A DNA stretch of 64,000 nucleotides from contig NC_061133.1 of the NCBI RefSeq assembly GCF_905220365.1, positions 8,112,171 to 8,176,170 of the forward strand, in the 5' to 3' direction. This document shows, piece by piece, positions 34,537-48,339 of the stretch (position 1 is the stretch's first letter; the number at the start of each line of letters is the position of its first letter). A program made the translations under genes and the position numbers. The notes below the pieces were generated by a model. The model did no database searches and was not told the origin of the DNA. It saw only the letters and a program-made list of their open reading frames with translations. Source of the DNA: Vanessa cardui. Lineage: Eukaryota > Arthropoda > Insecta > Lepidoptera > Nymphalidae.

Positions 34537-34705
34537 AGCAGAGATGGCCCAGTGGTTAGGAATCTTAACAGATGATTACGGGTTTAAACCATCTGCTTAA
34601 TTTGATGAATGCTGCGTGGTAGAATATATTCCAAACCTTTTCCTCAAAGGGGGAGGCGGCCTGAGACCAGCAGTGGGAAATTTAAAGGCAGGTGTTGTTG
34701 TTGTT
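34537..34705 (+). mobile_element. tRNA-derived SINE ('SINE-2'), internally deleted
   Basis: It starts GCAGAGATGGCCCAGTGG, a tRNA-like head with the A-box-like TGGCCCAGTGG, then GGGTTTAAACC. It jumps to the 3' body (GCGTGGTAGAATATATTCCA, AGGCGGCCTGAGACCAGCAG) and ends in GTT repeats. The middle third present in the copy at 60548 is missing. Confidence 0.78.
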
Positions 34706-36654
34706 GTAGCTAAGTATTTTGACATTAACGTCGGATATTCTTTTCAGCTAGGTATATGTGTGTTTGTCAACAATATTCTTGCTTATTTAAGGCTTTTATA
34801 TATGTATAAATCCGAAGAAACGTATAACGTGAGGTTTTTTATGATTTATTTTATGAATGTGAGAGATATAAGAATGTTTTGTAAATAAGAGGTCATGACT
34901 GGCTCGTATCATATTTGGTGTTAATAAAATCAATGTTTACGTTGTATACAATAAAAGAAATAAACATATTGAGAAGTAAAATATTATGTAATTTTAATTG
35001 TTATTACATGTACGTACAAAGTCAATAACCATTGATCACACACAGAAACACACAAGTTAGTCAGATCAAAAATAAAACGTCATTCTAACTATTATTAATG
35101 GTTTTATTTGGTTACATTACATATTGAGGTTCTCGATATTGAACATTCCAGCTAAACATGAAAAAAGTTTTCGTTTATGAAAATTTAAGCAAAATTGGGA
35201 ACTACTGAATATTATTTACCTACCATCGCTTTAGATGTTTGAAAACTTTATGTATATGTTTCAATCATTGAAAGCACTTTGTTATAATATGTGTAGTCAT
35301 AACCTCGAAATCAATTTAAATTATTAGAAGCCATTCTCGAATCTTGTAAATAAGCATGCAAGAGATCCGAAGTATTTATATGTTTATATTTAATTAACCA
35401 GATTTACATTCGCCAAGTAACCTAAACCATATGTTGAAATTTCATTGAAAACGCAGAACAAATTGTTTTATAAGGATTGTTGAGATAATAAAAAATATGT
35501 GGAGTTTTTATTCGTTTATTTTATTCGCAGTACAAATGTAAATTTTGTAGACATTTTACATTAATATAATTTGATTAGCTAAGCAGAGCAACAAATGTAT
35601 TTTTGGTAATTACCTCTCTTTAGAATCAACATTCCGAAGCGGTGTAAGCTTTAATTTAACTAATCCTGTAAAACAACGGTTCAACAGTGCGTGTAATAAT
35701 ATATTAGAGTATAATTAAGAATATATTGAGATACGTCTCTGTTGATTTCCCTTTAACTATCCGCTTATAATCTCCCCAGGGAACCGTTCAGATTTTCTGC
35801 TATTGTAATTCTTCTTTGATTAATCTGTCACTAGCCGAGATTTTATAAATAATTTCACGGATTAACGGTCAGAAAATATTTTAATAATATAGGGCTTTGT
35901 GGCTGTGAGTTTAAATTCACGACTATTTTCTTTTTATGTTCGACTGTGCTTGACTCTTTTACAAACTCATTACGAAAATAATTAGAAAATAAATGTGCTG
36001 TGCATTATTATTATTGTCTTTTAGTTAAGCGAGAATGGTGCCGTTTATTATTTATTTAACCAATGCCACGTGCTCATTTTAAAATAGCACATACAAACAA
36101 TTGAGAAGTTGACTTTTTAGTATAAGTTACTTAAACAAAATGTGGATTTCACATTTTGTATAAACAACTCAGAAGACTAAGATGCCGACGGTTTTTATTG
36201 TTACTATACAGCTTAAGAAAGATCAAGCATCTATCGTAAAATTGTATTAGCCATGGATGTACGTTATTTAAGTTTATGTTATATGTTTATACCGAAAAAT
36301 CCACACTTGAACATATAGCTATTACTTTATGAACAATAATGTTAGAAAGGAAACAATATACGGTTCTGAATACTGTAAATCAAAATCAGAAATGTTTTAT
36401 ACTTAATGTACACTCAAATTGTTTAAATAATTTTGTTCTAAAGCTTAAGCAGAAAAAAGGTTTAATACATAACTCATTCCAATTAAATTTTAATTATAAT
36501 TAGGTTATAATTAATGTCATCTGTTTATTTTTTATGCTTGTCACACCACGCACAAACGACTAGACGGATTCAAAAGTCGTAATTAAAATTATTATATAAA
36601 TTAGAATGAGTTTTTATCATGATAATAATCATTTAATTCATGTATATTTAAACG
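34706..36654. other. no gene recognised
   Basis: AT-rich; nothing supportable. Confidence 0.4.
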
Positions 36655-36800
36655 GCGTCGGTGGGGCTTTGTGTAAAACCATCTACACGAAGCCCCAACA
36701 CCAAGTCATCTACTCATCGCATAATCCACTGCCATGAAGCAATACTTAGTATACTTGTGTTCCTGTTTCTTTAAGTAGGAACACAACAATACTATATAAT
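36655..36800 (+). mobile_element. family B fragment with local hairpin
   Basis: GGGGCTTTGTGTA, CTACTCATCGCATAA and GCAATACTTAGTATACTTGTG match the first half of the copy at 29815. TGGGGCTTTGTGTA pairs with TACACGAAGCCCCA (13 of 14). Confidence 0.5.
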
Positions 36801-36903
36801 ACACGTTGTTATAAAAACGAATGTCAAGATTGATTTATAACGTACTACTTTACTTTAATAACCGACCAGACTATTTCATATTCATATAAAATATTTATCA
36901 TTA

Positions 36904-37165
36904 TCATCATTACATAGTATAAAACAAAGTCACTTAACACTGTCAGTCCCTATGTATGCTTAGATCTTTAAAATACGTAAAAACATTTGATGCATTTTTT
37001 TAATAGATAGAGTGATTCGAAAGGAATGTTTATGTATATAATACTTGGATAATTTAGTAAAGAAACGATGATAATTTATGATGTTTTTAATGTGAGTAAT
37101 AATAGTTATATTCAAACAATTTAGTATCAACATTGCATCCGTGCGAAGCCGAGGTCGGTCGCTAG
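36904..37165 (+). mobile_element. non-autonomous Helitron, diverged copy
   Basis: It shares ordered blocks with 40322-40578: ACATAGTATAAAACAAA, GTCCCTATGTATG, ATAGAGTGATTCGA, then CGTGCGAAGCCGAGGTCGGT. It ends CGCTAG followed by T. The 5' end begins TC after an A, as Helitrons do. Confidence 0.7.
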
Positions 37166-40100
37166 TAATATATATCGCGCCAGTAATATATATAGGCGAT
37201 ATCAAATTTGTGCCTTCATAAAAAAATACTTCGTAAGTTAAACATCATTAATTTCACTAATGGCAAGGTCCTGCTTTGATGTTGAGAAAGTGCAATTTAA
37301 ACAAAAATGGTTAAGGTACAAAATAATATTCCTTTTTTGTAATATTATTAAATATTCTAAAATGTACCTACGTTATTAAAATGTAATAAATTCAGCTAAT
37401 AAACGCTACTTTAAAGACTTTAATTATCATAATTATTTTTATATTTTATAGCAAAGTTATAAAATCATAATTTATTATTCGCTTAATTAAAAAGTTAATT
37501 AATATGTTGTCTGACTAACTTTTAAAGAGAATAATTTATGTACCTTCTATACAACAATAAAACGACTTTCCTAAAACAATCATATATATACTTAAATATA
37601 TTTGAAAGTACTTAATAATAAATTATGTTAAGTAAAGGTAGGTAAAGGTTTACCTAATTATTCGAGACTTTCCTGTTTTGTGTCATAACGATAATATTAA
37701 AGATATGCTCTTTGGTATCAATGTTAATGGCACATACGGACTTGATTTCATTCGACATCAGTTACTCTTACAAGTACGAAATATTCTAGGGTATCCAGAA
37801 TTAAGTATGTGTACATACATGTAGAGTAATTACTTTTTTTAATTAGAAATCCAGCCATCAAAGAACCCTTCGTGCTTCTAAAAATCCGACTCACTGACTG
37901 TTTTTCTGAACACAGAATGCTCGGAGACCCTGTTCGATTTATAATATAATAAAGTTGTGATTATAACCTCTTATGTTTAAATCTTATATTTGAATTGATC
38001 AATTAAAAAATCACAAAAGCACAGTCAAGTATAAAAACATCGATTTAGGAAAACTGAGAGAATTCTTAACCAAATTTTTATAAATTTGAGAATATATTTT
38101 TTTAAATAGTATGTGAACTGTAAGAAAATAATTTACAAGATATAAATGTGTTAAGATGTTGTCTCTACATTGAAAAACTTTAATTTGAGATATTCTTAAC
38201 GCAATAAAATACTTATTTTTTGAATGTACACTAAAGCAAAAACGAGATACAGAAAGCCAGAAAGTAAGGCCATTTGGGTATAATCAAAAAGTAATTATTT
38301 GTATCCAATGTCCATACGAAAGAATTTAGAGACAACGCCTCTTTTGTAAATTATTTTATAGTATACATTTTATTCTCATTATCTGATATTATTTGTATAG
38401 ACTTTGTATTTCGTTAAATCCTTATATTAATAAATATAATGAAACATATTTTTAAGACACGTACATGCACATCACACCACGTAATCGTTAATTAAAAAAC
38501 TTTATTTCAGTATTTTAAAATTCGACTTCATAAACCTTTTAGCGTAATTGACAGAAATGCTGTTTATTGGAACGAAATTACGGAAATATGATTAATCATC
38601 GACATAATATCGTATTAATATTTCCAATGAAATTCTTACTCAATCTCAAATTTCAATGAAATATTCTAAAGGAATTTTATACGTATGTAGTTTATTCGCT
38701 TCCTGTTTTTAATATTAGAATGTGTTAGTTGTTAAAGACCAATTCAGCACACATCGCCAATATCATCATTTTTTTTACTAGAAAAGAAATTGTCCTCATC
38801 CTATTCCTTGCAAAACTAGATACAAGTTTAGCAATTTCTCTATATTGGTCTATTTATTATCTCGTCCCACCTAGTGTGGGGTCTCCCATTCGGCAGGTGC
38901 CTTTTACCCTTCCAAGCCTTTTTGTTCACCTCATATGTTGAAAGCGGCTAGCCCATTACCATTTCGAAATGTTTGCGTGTACTAGCGGATCGGTTGGTTG
39001 TATTATTTTTGTGTCGTATTTTTTCTTATCCTTATATTCGTAGTAAGTAGTGGTATTCTTTATAGCTTGAAGATAGTATTTATGAATTCCATAGTAGTTA
39101 TTTTCTATTGGTTAATTTTAAATATATATTTTAGGCTCCTGTATATTTGAATGGGTCATGAGTTTTTAAATTATTGTTTTTATTTTTAACCTGACTTCAT
39201 TTAAATTGCGAGGAGACGACTCAATCGCCGACGTGAGCCCAAAGCTTCTGCTCTATGATGATTTGAACGGCAGTCGTTTCAAAATAATCGTTGATAAATA
39301 ATTTTTAATTAATTCTAACCACAAGAGGTAAAAGAGAAGTGTATATATATATATATTTTTATTTTAAACTGAAACGACGTTCTTTATACCTAATATTAAT
39401 CTACAACTTCGTTATGATTTTTTTTTTTTTTAATAATTCGTATATATACTTTGTTTAAGGGGTTCCACTGAAATGCTTTGTTGTCATAAAACTCTTAAGT
39501 AATATAAAAATTTATTTAATATAATTTCTTATTATATTCATCCAAAGCATTTAATAAAAAAACAAGGTTCTACGAACGAAAGTAAAAGAAGATTATTTGT
39601 AAAGTAAATTTTTTGACAATGTGAATCGAGAAGCAATTTACCCTGGAGGCTTAGACGTGAAAGCAATTTAATACCTTTATTAATATTATGGACGATTATT
39701 ATTTTTCTTGAATGGCTATAAATTAAGCGATTTTATTGTTGAAATTATAAATGTATCTTTATAATATTCCTACGTAATGTAAATTAAGTGAGATTTTCTA
39801 CAGATTTGTCGCTACATTTAATTCAAATCACCCTCAATTGACACGTCAGCGAAGTGGAAATTAAGCTTAATTTACATAGTGCCTAACTTTGGCCTAAATG
39901 TCTTTTAAGCTTTATGATCAAGACAGTTTTCATAAAAAGATATTGAATGAATGAACCCGAATAATCTGTACTGTACTGTTTTGTCTCAGCGCATATTCTG
40001 TTTGCTCTATGTATATCATTTACGATATTAATATGTGAACATCGAATATTGATGTACATGTATTTCCTTGTTACTTATTATAGAGGAAGGGAAATAAAAC

Positions 40101-40321
40101 ATATCATATTTGGTAAATAAATAGATAGATATGAGTACGGCTAACACTCGACCTTATCCCAGGAGTTACAGACGAGTAGTTCCGCTTTCCCGAATATTTG
40201 TATACAGCGTGCTCGTGGACGGAATATTTAAAGAACACTTCTAACCACAATATATTTTAAAACTATCATCGTGTCTTTTCACAAGCGGTCTTGCTTGTAT
40301 ATCTGGAGTTTTATGACGAAA
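37166..40321. other. no gene recognised
   Basis: AT-rich sequence. A patch at 38860-38950 is slightly GC-richer, possibly an old repeat, but no family is clear. Confidence 0.4.
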
Positions 40322-40578
40322 TCATTATTATTACATAGTATAAAACAAATTCGTTTACTGCTGTCTGTCCCTATGTATGATTATATCTTTCAAATTTCGC
40401 AACGAATTTTGATGCGGTTTTTTTTAATACATAGAGTGATTCGAGAGGAAGATAATACATGGACAATACAGTAATAATACTGATCACTTTAGAAGTTTTT
40501 AATGTGATGTCGTAAATCAAAATCTATAGTATATTCAGTATCAGTATTGTACCCGTGGAAGCCGGGGTGGGTCGCTAG
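40322..40578 (+). mobile_element. non-autonomous Helitron
   Basis: A 257-base element from TCATTATTATTACATAGTAT to GCCGGGGTGGGTCGCTAG, then T. A CCCGTGG...CCGGGG stem-like sequence lies just before the CTAG end. Same family as 36904-37165; its 3' motif recurs inside the fold-back element. Confidence 0.75.
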
Positions 40579-43500
40579 TTATTTATAAAACATTAATGCC
40601 CCACTACAGGATAATCCCTTTCCAGGTCTTTAGCTTACGAGAAGAGGTGGGCTAGTGCCCAGCTAAAGACTGACAAAAATAAATACCTCAACTACAATGA
40701 TGATGTAAAATATAATAAGTTGTATATAAAAATATTGAAGTATCTCAGAAAATATCTGAGAATAAAAATAACTATATTAAATAAACACTTTAGATATTGC
40801 AAGATGCACAAAAATGTATCAGTTTAATGGAGAGCTGACGACGTGTGGCAGACTGAAGCATCTAGAGAATTATTTTCACTTAAATCTCTGGAAATAACTC
40901 GTGAATGTGTCTTTATTTTCAATTTCATTACATTTTCTTATCTTATAATAAATATATATGAGTCTTCGTTTATAAGAGAAATACCTCAATAAATTAGCTG
41001 TTTTCTTGGCTGTGATTGAAATATCTTATGCTCGTGACTCGTAGCATACTATTGAAATTGAAATTATGAGCTAATAATTTACTAACAGTGACAAAAATAT
41101 ATTTATTTATTTGTTTTACCAATGAAAAAAGAATTATAGAGAGAGTGCGAAATTTGTTATATAACTGATAAGCTAAGCTGACGCAAAAATACTGTTATTT
41201 TTTACAATCGTTTTGAAGGCATCGTCCAGCCTCAAATTATAGTAAAGATATTTATATTTTAAATATTTTTAACAAAGAAGAATTATTTGCATGAGAATTT
41301 TAACCAATATGGTGTTCATATATCTATGTCACCTAGCAATTGTAAATACTCTTTGATTCATTTCGCGAGATAGCAAGCTGTCGAAAGATTAAAATAGAGA
41401 TTATTTTTCGGCATGCTTAAAAATAGTTTTCACTGAAATATACATTTTTCTTGATTTTATTCGACAATAGTATTCGAAATCGATTGGATAACTTTTTTTT
41501 TATTGTAAAATAACAAAATGTATCGTTTTTCATAATATTATTACATTAAAGATATGTATGTGGCGAAATTTACTAATTTAGTTCGGTAAGCGGCCGCTTA
41601 CATGTTTTATTTCAATACAATATCATTACTTTATTATACCACAAAGAAGAATAAATAAAAGGGTCAATGATTAAAGTTAGTAATTTAACATTATGTAGAG
41701 CATGGATGCTCAAATGAGTGATCAAACAAGTTTGAAATGAATTTTGTCTGAGCAATAAGTTAATCGGTATATTCCAGTCAAACCGAGCGATCAATATGGA
41801 AGTTTAGGATGAGGTTGAGTTCATTTTGTATTTAATATTTATTTTACTTCGGATTTCACGCTAATATACAAAGCCAAGTTCTTTCCATTTTAAAGAGAGC
41901 CTATAACCTTTTCAAGTCGTTTTAAAATGATTAAACTGAATAATGACAACAATGTAGCTTTTCATTTTCTATAGATATGATACAAAGTAATCGGAAGCGA
42001 TTCGATTTAATCGATTTACGACAATGTAATTTGCAATTTGAACTGAAAATAATTATGGCGTGGCTAACGGTGTGTCTGCAGACACGTTTTAATACTATTT
42101 GTTTGTTTTAATAATAAATTTATAGTTTCAGGGTGGACGTATGCTATATAGCTTCTTAGGATATTACATTTATTTTTTGTTGTAATATCCTAAGAAACTA
42201 TATAGATATACTGACGCAGTCGGAGAGGAAATTGGAGCCAAAACTATGAAAGACCCGACATTTATAGTTCTCTATATTATCAACAAAAAGTCGGCGATAT
42301 AATGTACTTAGCTTTTGGTAACATTGATTTAATAATGTTAATAAATATATCACAATGGCCACTCTAGTTTAGTTTAACAAAACAAAACATAATTTTTTAT
42401 CAAAATAAATAACGTAATTACCTAAAAGTCCTTAAACGCTTCCTGTAATAATATTGCTAATTCCAATCTTTTAGAAATATTGATATTAAATAAAGGCATG
42501 AAAAATTACGCAAGGCGTGCTGTACGATGCCTTAGTACCTACGGGTGATTAGATCGGTTTGTGAATGTTGTAAATATTTCATTAATTTAAAAAATTCACG
42601 GGAAAAGTTCTTATTTTTCTCTTTGAAATCGAGACGGGCAGTAATGTGAAATAAACTTATTGTTTTACTAAACCACATAATATTATTTTCCGCAAAAAAA
42701 TTTGGCATAGTGTGTCGAATAATCAAGATTATTTGATTCTCGCTTCGTAGGGGGCGAAGCATCGTGGGTTGGAGATAAAAGAAACATCGTTTCCGCTATA
42801 GCACGTGTAGGATTATGTATTCGAAAACTGAATAAATCTTATCGTACGTTATTTGTGTTAAATAAAGATACTTTTTAATTGATATAAATGTATCCAATAA
42901 ATATAAATGTCAGGAAATCGAATAGTAAAGAGTTTTCTTCAAAATTATTCTGAAATGCCATACACCCACATTTATGTGTTATCCTGGAATACGTTCGCAT
43001 GTTTACAATATTGATTGCGATAATTTTTTAACTTTTTATAAAGACGTACCTGGATTATTAGAGATCAGTAGGTGAAAAAAACTGGAAGTATATTTTCGAT
43101 TATCGGCCTTTTCCAAGAGATAGGAAGCATATATGTTAGTCCCAACGTTATGATACCAACAAAATTTTGTTATTATAATAAAACATAATTAATTTCCAAT
43201 TTAATCTCCATAAAATAATTTATTTCTAACCATTTAACTAATCATCATGAAATGTTATATACGTATGTATTATACATATGTATGGGGATACAGAAAAGAA
43301 CATAAAGATGTATGTTGATTGACTGCATTACTGTAAACTCAAGTTTTTCTTTTTTTTGTTTCTAATAATAATATAATATTAAAACATTTTTTGACACCTA
43401 TTTTATATATTTAAAAAGCATTAAACAAAATTAATTATATACCATTTTTTTGTTTTCTGTAAGATTGCCATGTGAATCCAATATGTATAATGTATACTAT

Positions 43501-44094
43501 TAATACTGTATACTATTAATAATATGTAAGGTATACAGAATAATATTATCCTGAATTTATAAATTTGTTTAAAATTAATCCAAGTTATTTGAACAAGTTT
43601 GTCAAACAACTCGATCGTAACATATTAAAAATACTTGAGATTTTAGGTTCAGAGACAGGATTATAAAATTTGATGTATTTTTTCACTTAAAATTAAATTT
43701 CAATTTGATGTTTGATTTAAAACATACATATATCCATCGAATTCGATTTTCGTGAAATATTTCTGTAAATACTACTAAAGGGCTTATATATATTTATATG
43801 TATACTTCTAGCAGTCATGGTCAATTTGATACAATTTTTCGAGGCCCGGAAGACCATTTATTAATTTACTATATTTTTAATCTTAAATTAAGACTGTCTA
43901 TCTTAATATAAACATAAGTTCTTTTGCATTCGTTATATAAATATACACACATACATCTAGCTCGTTTTAAAAAAAGAGGATTTAACAAATGACTATCGAT
44001 ATTTGTAATAAATTGAGAATATTTTTTTGTAATTTTTTATTACTGAAACTTCAGAATTTATTTTTACACTTTCAATTATGCTAGTATATTGTAT
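40579..44094. other. no gene recognised; one hairpin
   Basis: AT-rich. Bases 40595-40680 hold vague SINE-like words (CCCCACTACAGGATAA) too decayed to call. The hairpin at 42144-42205 is listed separately. Confidence 0.4.
42144..42205. repeat. hairpin, 25-bp arms, 12-base loop
   Basis: Bases 42144-42168 and 42181-42205 are inverted copies matching at 24 of 25 positions (CTATATAG at the base, GGATATTACA next to the loop). It could be the core of a tiny MITE or an RNA hairpin; no flanking target duplication is evident. Confidence 0.9.
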
Positions 44095-44338
44095 GACGAC
44101 CTCCCTGGTCGAGTGGTGTATACACCGGTTTTCATGGGTACGCCATTCCGATAGGGTTCGATTCCCGGCCGAGTCAATGTAATCTACATTCGTTTTCTAT
44201 GTTGTCTTGGGTCTGGGTGTTTGTGGTACCGTCGTTACTTCTGATTTTCCACATCACAAGTGCTTTAGCTACTTACATTGGGATCAGAGTAATGTATGTG
44301 ATGTTGTCTCATATTTATTTATTTATTTATTATCTATT
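44095..44338 (+). mobile_element. tRNA-derived SINE ('SINE-1'), near complete
   Basis: It starts ACGACCTCCCTGGTCGAGTG and has GGGTTCGATTCCCGG. The body holds CTTGGGTCTGGGTGTTTGTG and CTACTTACATTGGGATCAGA, and it ends in (ATTT)n. It is the same family as 12055-12265 but keeps more of the body. Confidence 0.85.
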
Positions 44339-44984
44339 GTATATCAAAGGTGTATCAAAATGGCATATTGTTTTTTAGTTATATTGTGCACGTGGACTTT
44401 ATCTTTAAGTTGTTATAACGCTATTGCTTAAATCATAAAGAAAACTTTGTCGTAATTAATCGAATTAGTGTAAACAATTATTGGCGAACCTTCATAAAAA
44501 ATATTTAAATAGAATGAATATTTATACTTGTAATCGAGTCGATACCTAATCCTAACCTAATCGGCTGTTATCTTGATATATTCTTATAATTAATAAAAAG
44601 TAAATAAAAATTAGCAAAAATAAATAATAAAATATTATACAAAATATTTTACATAATATATTTATCAATACGCTTAAAGCAAATGTCTTTACAAGCCTTG
44701 AACAGCCATGGCAATCTAATAACTTAACTTTTGTGCAGAACGAATAAAATACGCGTTCTATAGCTGTTGGCAGATTTAACGTACCCAGAGTCAATAACTA
44801 CTAACGACAGAACAATGAATAAAGCACATTCCATATCTTTTTACTATTCTACTCAAGATAAACTGTGAAAATACTACTTTATTTATTATTTAGAACCTGG
44901 ACCTACCTGTTATTTTATTTAATTTAGTGTAACGTGAATAATATGCTGAATCTTTGATAGCTGAATAGTTTGTTATATCATATT

Positions 44985-45265
44985 AGTAAAAAAAAGTAAC
45001 GGCCCGTAAATATTCCAACTACTGGGATAAGGCCTCCTCTTCTATCAAGGAGAGGGCTTGGAAGATATTCCACAAATCTGTTCCCCATCATGCGGGTTGG
45101 TGGAATGCACATGTGGCAGAATTTCGATGAAATTAGACACATGCAGGTTTCCTCACGATGTTTTCCTTCACCGCCGAGCACGACATGAATTATAAACACA
45201 AATTAAGCACATATTTATAGTGGTGCTTTCCTGGGTTTGAACCCGCAATCATCTATTTAATAAGG
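44985..45265 (-). mobile_element. tRNA-derived SINE ('SINE-2'), 5' truncated
   Basis: The minus strand gives GGGTTTGAACCCAGG-type B-box sequence, then ACATCGTGAGGAAACCTGCATG, CCACATGTGCATTCCACC and AGAGGAGGCCTTATCCCAG. It ends AAATATTTACGGGCCGTTAC. The tRNA head upstream of the B box is missing. Confidence 0.82.
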
Positions 45266-45336
45266 CATACTATAAACATCATCATCAAATAAATTAAATT
45301 AATTAAATATTTATACATATACAAATATGAATTAAA

Positions 45337-45400
45337 AATAATTACTGCATAAATCTTGACCGCGTGGAATGGCGGCAAGAACGCGAAGTAATAAATAATA
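45337..45400. repeat. dispersed repeat shared with 57487-57545
   Basis: TTAAAAATAATTACTGCATAA, then GACCGCGTGGAATGGCGG, recurs at 57487 (GACCTCGTGGAACGACGG). The family was not identified; probably a SINE end. Confidence 0.5.
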
Positions 45401-45779
45401 ATAAAATAATAATTTGATGGCCTAGGGTTGCTTAATCGTTACGATCCTTAGAGTAAGGTAGAATTTCATTTAAAAATATCTCTATACAAAGTAGTTGAAC
45501 GTTTGAAATCCTTTTGAAAATACTGGTGATATATCAGTCATATTCATAAGCAACGTAACGATGATTTGGTTCCTTTTTAACTATCGTAAGTGAATAGAAA
45601 TTGGTATCTTTCCAGATCTACTGAAATTAGTATAGCAATTCCATTATTCAAGTTCCACGATACAAAAGATTAAATATTATAGATCAATCTCGTTTTTATA
45701 TTTTTTATATATATATTAAGAAAATATTATAGAGATAATTATTAATCCATTCTTATTATACTTTATCTTGAACAGGCTA

Positions 45780-46630
45780 TAACATTTACAAATGTTCGGA
45801 TTCTAAGGGTCCTTCTACTATTGATGCGGATGTATCCCTTATTGAGCACGTTTATGATACTTGCGAGAGGTCACTAGATACTGTCGGAGTTTTTTGTAAC
45901 TTATCAAAAACTTTTGATTGTGTTAGGTGCGATATTCTTTTAAGAAAACTGAAAAATACATTTCCAAGTTAAGAGAGGCGAAAATAATGTCCTGGCACAA
46001 ATGGGTGTGACGCAGTGTTCAATTTGGGGATCTCTGTGTTTTTAATAAAACAAATGTATGTTTATAAGATTTACCTTATTTCGTTAATAGGACACCATGC
46101 CGTATGCAGATGAAACGTCTTTCAATTTTAAACTTAACATAAACAATTATCACATTGTGAGTACAGCTCTGCCGTAATTGTTAGATTGGTTTGGGTGGTT
46201 CAATCATCCCTTCAAACCGGAACTCAACAAAGTTAACAAAACTAAGTTTTACTGTTTGACGGTAGAATATCTGATGAGAGAGCACCTACCTACGTAGACG
46301 GGCTCACATAATGCTTTATTACTTTGTGGTCACAAAGTGAATATAAATTCTGCTGTGGTTACCTTGAATTATATAAAAGACTTGAGTTTGTTGTTGGCTT
46401 CACAGGTATTACTTCTGACTTGAAGTTTTACTTGCAGGCGACCTGACTAGTGCAATTTACACGATAAAAAATAAATTCGACAACTCACAAACACGAGTAC
46501 GTCTTGGCTAGTTAATTTTAGTTATTATCATAGTCTCATAAATAGATCTCATATGAATTGTCCTGTGCAATATGCTGCGTGTTTTGAAAATATATTTATT
46601 CTGTAGAAGCTAATTTATAAGTTCTAGGAT
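45780..46630 (+). pseudogene. heavily decayed LINE reverse transcriptase
   Basis: RT words appear in order across shifting frames: STIDADVSLIEHVYDTCERS, then GVFCNLSKTFDCVRCDILLR (motif A region), then MPYADETSFNFKLN (YADD changed to YADE). Later comes KIRQLTNTSTSWLVNFSYYH. A family B piece interrupts it at 46195-46310. This seems the same clade as the fragment at 22504. Its 3' tail may be the segment at 49676, displaced by the hAT insertion. Confidence 0.6.
46195..46310 (-). mobile_element. family B fragment inside the decayed LINE
   Basis: CCCTTCAAACCGGAACTCAA, then CGGTAGAATATCTGATGAGA and CTACCTACGTAGACGGGCT, is the inverse of the family B head. Confidence 0.6.
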
Positions 46631-46675
46631 ACAATTATAGAATTATTTAAATAAATAGGTGTATCGACGCCTGAA

Positions 46676-46677
<2 letters not shown>

Positions 46678-46720
<43 letters not shown>
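46678..46720. repeat. (TA)n microsatellite
   Basis: About 21 TA units. Confidence 0.97.
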
Positions 46721-46724
<4 letters not shown>

Positions 46725-47439
46725 AATAGATAACAATTTCATAGTTTATATTTATAATTATGCTATTGCAGCGTGACTTTTATTATTTTATGTATAGTTC
46801 TAAAATAAAAACAGCCTAAGTTACTCTTTATTAAATCACCTAACTGCTATTGAATGTCGGAAGAATATGCAAAATTATTGATTATATCCGCATGCATTCA
46901 AAGCAGAGAACGTTTTAGGACAATAGTATTTTTTTAGTATACTCGCTTATATAACACAATTACTTAGAAATATAATTTTCAAAATAATTCATAAGATTCG
47001 TTTATTTAAATTTATCTTATTGCTAATTAATGACTTCACTTTCTATGTAAATGCTTTGAGTGATCAAAGAATAAGAGTTGTGGATACAAACTTTATTGGA
47101 AATCTGGTCAGGGCCGCCGTAAGCGGGGGTGCGACGCGTGCAGCGCACGCGGGCGGCACGTCCAGGGGGCGGCAAATTGAGCAATACAATACATGTACCT
47201 AATTTAAGTCATTATTATAATTCCCACAAATCCTTAAGTAAAATAAATTATTCAAAGCATCGAAAAATATCGCCATCAGTAAAGTTAAAAGTCCGTCGTC
47301 TGTTATCCTATGAAAAACTACACTGTCGAAGTTAGGACAATCCCCTTTAGCTTCCTTATCAATCGGTAGATTAGTTATCCGTTACTTGTAGTAGGGCGTT
47401 GTCGTAGGGCGGCTTGAAGGGTATCACGCCGTAAGTTAT

Positions 47440-48310
47440 ACTGGTGGTCGCTCGAAATAGCAGAGCTACGGGCACCGTTAAACCGGGCGCGGAGGGCATA
47501 CGTTCGCTGTCGCAGGCGCAACGTGCTCAACGCAAACTTAGAGGTACACCTGTGGGCTGCACATCGTCAGTTGAAAAAACCCTGAAGACCCGGACAATGG
47601 AGGCGGTGGTCCAAGGGAACGTAGTCCTAACGGTATCACCGGACGTGGCGAACGACTTCAACAGTCTTCCTTTCTTTTTTTCTTAATTACGGCATCCACG
47701 GGGTCATAAGCCAATGCCTTTTTTATATTTTACATTTATACACTTTGGCGTTTTATACTTTATATTTTTACTTAACATCAGCCGATATTCGTTAGACTTC
47801 AAGCTCGCCGTCTTCCTTTCGAGACCATAGGACCATTTCGATATCACGAGTTGCCTTCCTATCTCAGAAGGCCGTTGGGGCATACCTCCAGGATCAGGTG
47901 ATCCTTTGGGAGGGGGCGATGGACGACTTGTCCGGCGTTTGCAGTTGGTTTGACTGGCTCCTGCGGGCACCGACCTCGCCCGGGATGGGTGTGTTGTGTC
48001 ACGGTGACGGGGCGAACCTTTCAGATGGCGCCCCTAAAGTCGGAGTGTCGCTCACGGTGGATCAAATCGAGATGCTGGTCTTGATGGTTTCTCTAACTAA
48101 AACGGAGGGCCTCCTAATCCACGGTCCTTGCTGAGGTCTCCTCGAGGAGCGTCTACCGCCCTCCAAGAGACGGCATTTAAGGCGCACATATGAAGGATCA
48201 GGGCCTCATCCTGGATGGAGCTTCGTGCAACATTTTGTCCAACTCAGCTTAAAGCTCATCAATGCCAACGTAGGAGGACCTCCTAAAGCAAGCACCTTGC
48301 CTGCGTGCGC
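47440..48310 (+). pseudogene. R1-clade-like LINE reverse transcriptase fragment
   Basis: The + strand reads TMEAVVQGNVVLTVSPDVAN followed by DFNSLPF, RT motif A of R1-type elements. After damage it resumes with FDWLLRAPTSPGMGVLCHGD and GVSLTVDQIEMLVLMVSLTK, then LLIHGP, the region around motif C. The expected C-Y-A-D-D appears as C-H-G-D, so the catalytic site is lost. GC-rich debris at 49283-49550 could be its 3' UTR beyond the RTE insertion. Confidence 0.75.
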
Positions 48311-48339
48311 TCTATGGCATTGTATTTTTTATTTATTGT

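Noticed and set aside
40595..40680. third copy of a SINE-2 tail on the minus strand
   Set aside because: A few shared words only; similarity too weak to support by eye.
44100..44180. tRNA gene on the plus strand
   Set aside because: Same reasoning; it continues into a SINE body ending in (ATTT)n.
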